Part shown: one piece after another, positions 63,174-64,000 of the stretch
Position numbering within the stretch: position 1 is the first letter of the stretch
How the letters are laid out: the number at the start of each line of letters is the position of its first letter
Program-made: the position numbers and the translations under genes
The notes under the pieces: model-generated
Databases searched by the model: none
Seen by the model: the letters and a program-made list of their open reading frames with translations, nothing else
Told to the model about the DNA's origin: nothing
Source of the DNA: Acidobacteriota bacterium
Lineage (GTDB): Bacteria; Acidobacteriota; Vicinamibacteria; Vicinamibacterales; Vicinamibacteraceae
Reading direction: 5' to 3'
Length of the DNA stretch: 64,000 nt
Assembly: GCA_020845575.1 (NCBI GenBank)
Contig: JADLFL010000020.1
Span: forward strand, 52,292 to 116,291

Positions 63174-63285
63174 GTCAAAGGGAAAAGGGAAAAGGGTAAG
63201 GGACAAGGGCAGGACCAAAGGGGGAAGGAGGAAGGGGGAAAGGGAAAGGCCAGGAACGGGAAGGCGGAAGGACCGAAGGTGGCAT
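63174..63285 (+). repeat. Polypurine tract P4
   Basis: About 110 nt almost wholly purine on the plus strand (AAAGGGAAAAGGG, GGGACAAGGGCAGGACC). Unlike the other tracts, no plus-strand stop codon precedes it; it lies in a divergent promoter region. Confidence 0.88.
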
Positions 63286-63310
63286 CCGGGTTGCTGTGGA
63301 GAACGGCATC

Positions 63311-63676
63311 ATGGCGACGACGCGGCGGGATCTTGTGGTGCGGTGTGCGGCGTTTTCTGCGCGGTTGCTGCGGTTTCACGCAAGCGAGCGCAGGCGCGGG
63401 CGCGTGGCGGCGTCGGTGTTACAGCAGAGCCTGCGTGCAGGAACTGCGATCGGTGCGCACTGCGCGGAAGCAGAATCTGCGCTCACCCGCCGCCACCTGA
63501 TCTCCCTGAGATCCGGCGCCCTCCGCGAAGCGCGCGAGGCGCAGTACTGGCTCCAACTCCTCGCGCAATCCCATCAGTGCGGTAACGAGACGGAAGTGAC
63601 AGCCCTCCACGCCGAAGCCACGGAACTGGTGGCCATCCTCACCACATCAGTACGGCGACTGAGGGAAATGGCATGA
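63311..63676 (+). CDS. Four-helix-bundle protein (23S rRNA IVS / S23-like)
   Basis: A 121-residue helical protein with the S23-like pattern FSARLLRFHA...QQSLRAGTAIGAHCAEAESALTRRHLISLRSGALREAREAQYWL. Family members are often encoded in rRNA intervening sequences but also stand alone in genomes, as here; the function is unknown. ATG 63311 is chosen (GGAG about 10 nt upstream). A polypurine tract begins at its stop codon. Confidence 0.82.
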   Translation: MATTRRDLVVRCAAFSARLLRFHASERRRGRVAASVLQQSLRAGTAIGAHCAEAESALTRRHLISLRSGALREAREAQYWLQLLAQSHQCGNETEVTALHAEATELVAILTTSVRRLREMA

Positions 63677-63756
63677 GAAAAGGGCAGCGAAAAGTCCAAA
63701 GGCCAAAGTCCAAAGGCAGCGAATAAGGAGAAAGGGCCAAGACCAAAGGGCAATGC
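63677..63756 (+). repeat. Polypurine tract P5
   Basis: Starts at the S23-like gene's stop with GAGAAAAGGGCAGCGAAAAG, nearly the same junction as at 59146, and repeats the CAGCGAA and AAAGTCCAAAGG words. Confidence 0.88.
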
Positions 63757-63791
63757 CGACCGGGACACGTCGGCCGCGTCGACGCCCTTTG

Positions 63792-63885
63792 CGACGTCGT
63801 CCGTTGCCCTTTGGTCTTTCTCCTTCCTCCTTTTTCGCTGCCCTTGTCCGTTACCCCTTACCCTTTCTCCTTTGGTCCTTCCGGG
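63792..63885 (-). repeat. Polypurine tract P6 (purine on minus strand)
   Basis: Minus-strand purine tract facing P5, with GGGCAGCGAAAAAGGAGG. P5 and P6 could pair imperfectly. It overlaps the end of a possible gene leaving the window. Confidence 0.88.
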
Positions 63886-64000
63886 AATGGCGTGGGTAGG
63901 TCGGGCCGGCTGCGCGGGCCACTCGGCGGGTGAGCGGCCTGCTCGCCGGCCTTGCGCCGAGGAGAGCGGTGACGTAGAACCGCGGGATGCAGGACACCAA
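63858..64000 (-). CDS. Possible C-terminal end of a gene running off the right edge
   Basis: A 46-codon open frame on the minus strand ends at TAA 63858 with SRPDLPTPFPEGPKEKG. The last six residues are encoded by polypurine tract P6, as in the GH88-like gene. It is too short to identify and could be fortuitous. Confidence 0.25.
   Translation of the reverse strand, partial: GVLHPAVLRHRSPRRKAGEQAAHPPSGPRSRPDLPTPFPEGPKEKG

Noticed and set aside
63311..63676. rRNA intervening sequence
   Set aside because: The S23-like protein family is linked to 23S rRNA inserts in some bacteria, but no rRNA sequence is present around this gene.

Overview
The window is high-GC, gene-dense bacterial chromosome. 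Many small operons alternate strand, GTG starts are frequent, and there is a TonB-dependent receptor, lipoproteins and type IV pilus pseudopilins, so the cell is Gram-negative. Secreted beta-propellers, a DUF5117/DUF4953-type metalloprotease, DUF1015 next to serC, a four-helix-bundle (S23-like) protein and abundant short intergenic repeats together suggest an acidobacterium, perhaps of the Vicinamibacteria. That placement is inference from gene content; no rRNA or other marker gene is present.

Layout. 0-8 kb: membrane proteins, a SAM methyltransferase, a ZIP metal transporter, an MFS carrier, a BON-domain protein, and a two-component system divergent from a Spy/CpxP-like periplasmic protein. 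8-20 kb: DNA polymerase I with a decayed proofreading site, poly(A) polymerase/CCA-transferase, TonB-dependent receptor, serC with DUF1015, an M23 peptidase and a Fic protein. 20-38 kb: an M28 peptidase, a compact restriction-modification-repair cassette (m5C methyltransferase, PD-(D/E)XK nuclease, Vsr), aldo/keto reductase, DinB/YfiT, gamma-glutamyltransferase, 4-alpha-glucanotransferase with an aminotransferase, a Tat-exported amidase and a large metalloprotease. 39-44 kb: a four-gene type IV pilus minor-pseudopilin operon (FimT/GspH, PilV, PilW, PilX types). 44-53 kb: alpha/beta hydrolase, CadC-like regulator with TPRs, a secreted propeller, and an operon of argH (interrupted by an in-frame TAG), a 37-residue membrane peptide, a sodium:solute symporter and an outer-membrane barrel. 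53-59 kb: wrecked NCS2 permease, glycosyltransferase, two VTT membrane proteins, and a glutamine-amidotransferase/PGM1-like ATP-grasp pair. 59-64 kb: a broken HEAT-like gene, a methyltransferase, a GH88-like hydrolase coupled to an SDR, and an S23-like protein, all separated by polypurine tracts.

Three things stand out beyond the gene list. First, the intergenic DNA holds several distinct repeat families: CCGGTTG heptamer arrays, paired-palindrome elements (one carrying a nested palindrome), a CCAGGGGCT hairpin family, and word-like polypurine tracts that start at stop codons. Second, about a dozen genes start 5-8 nt after a TANNNT-like -10 box and lack a Shine-Dalgarno, which suggests leaderless mRNAs; three of these promoters carry the heptamer array where a -35 would lie. 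Third, ten gene pairs share ATGA or GTGA four-base overlaps. The best candidates for undescribed biology are the amidotransferase/ATP-grasp pair, the heptamer-array promoters and the stop-codon-linked polypurine tracts.
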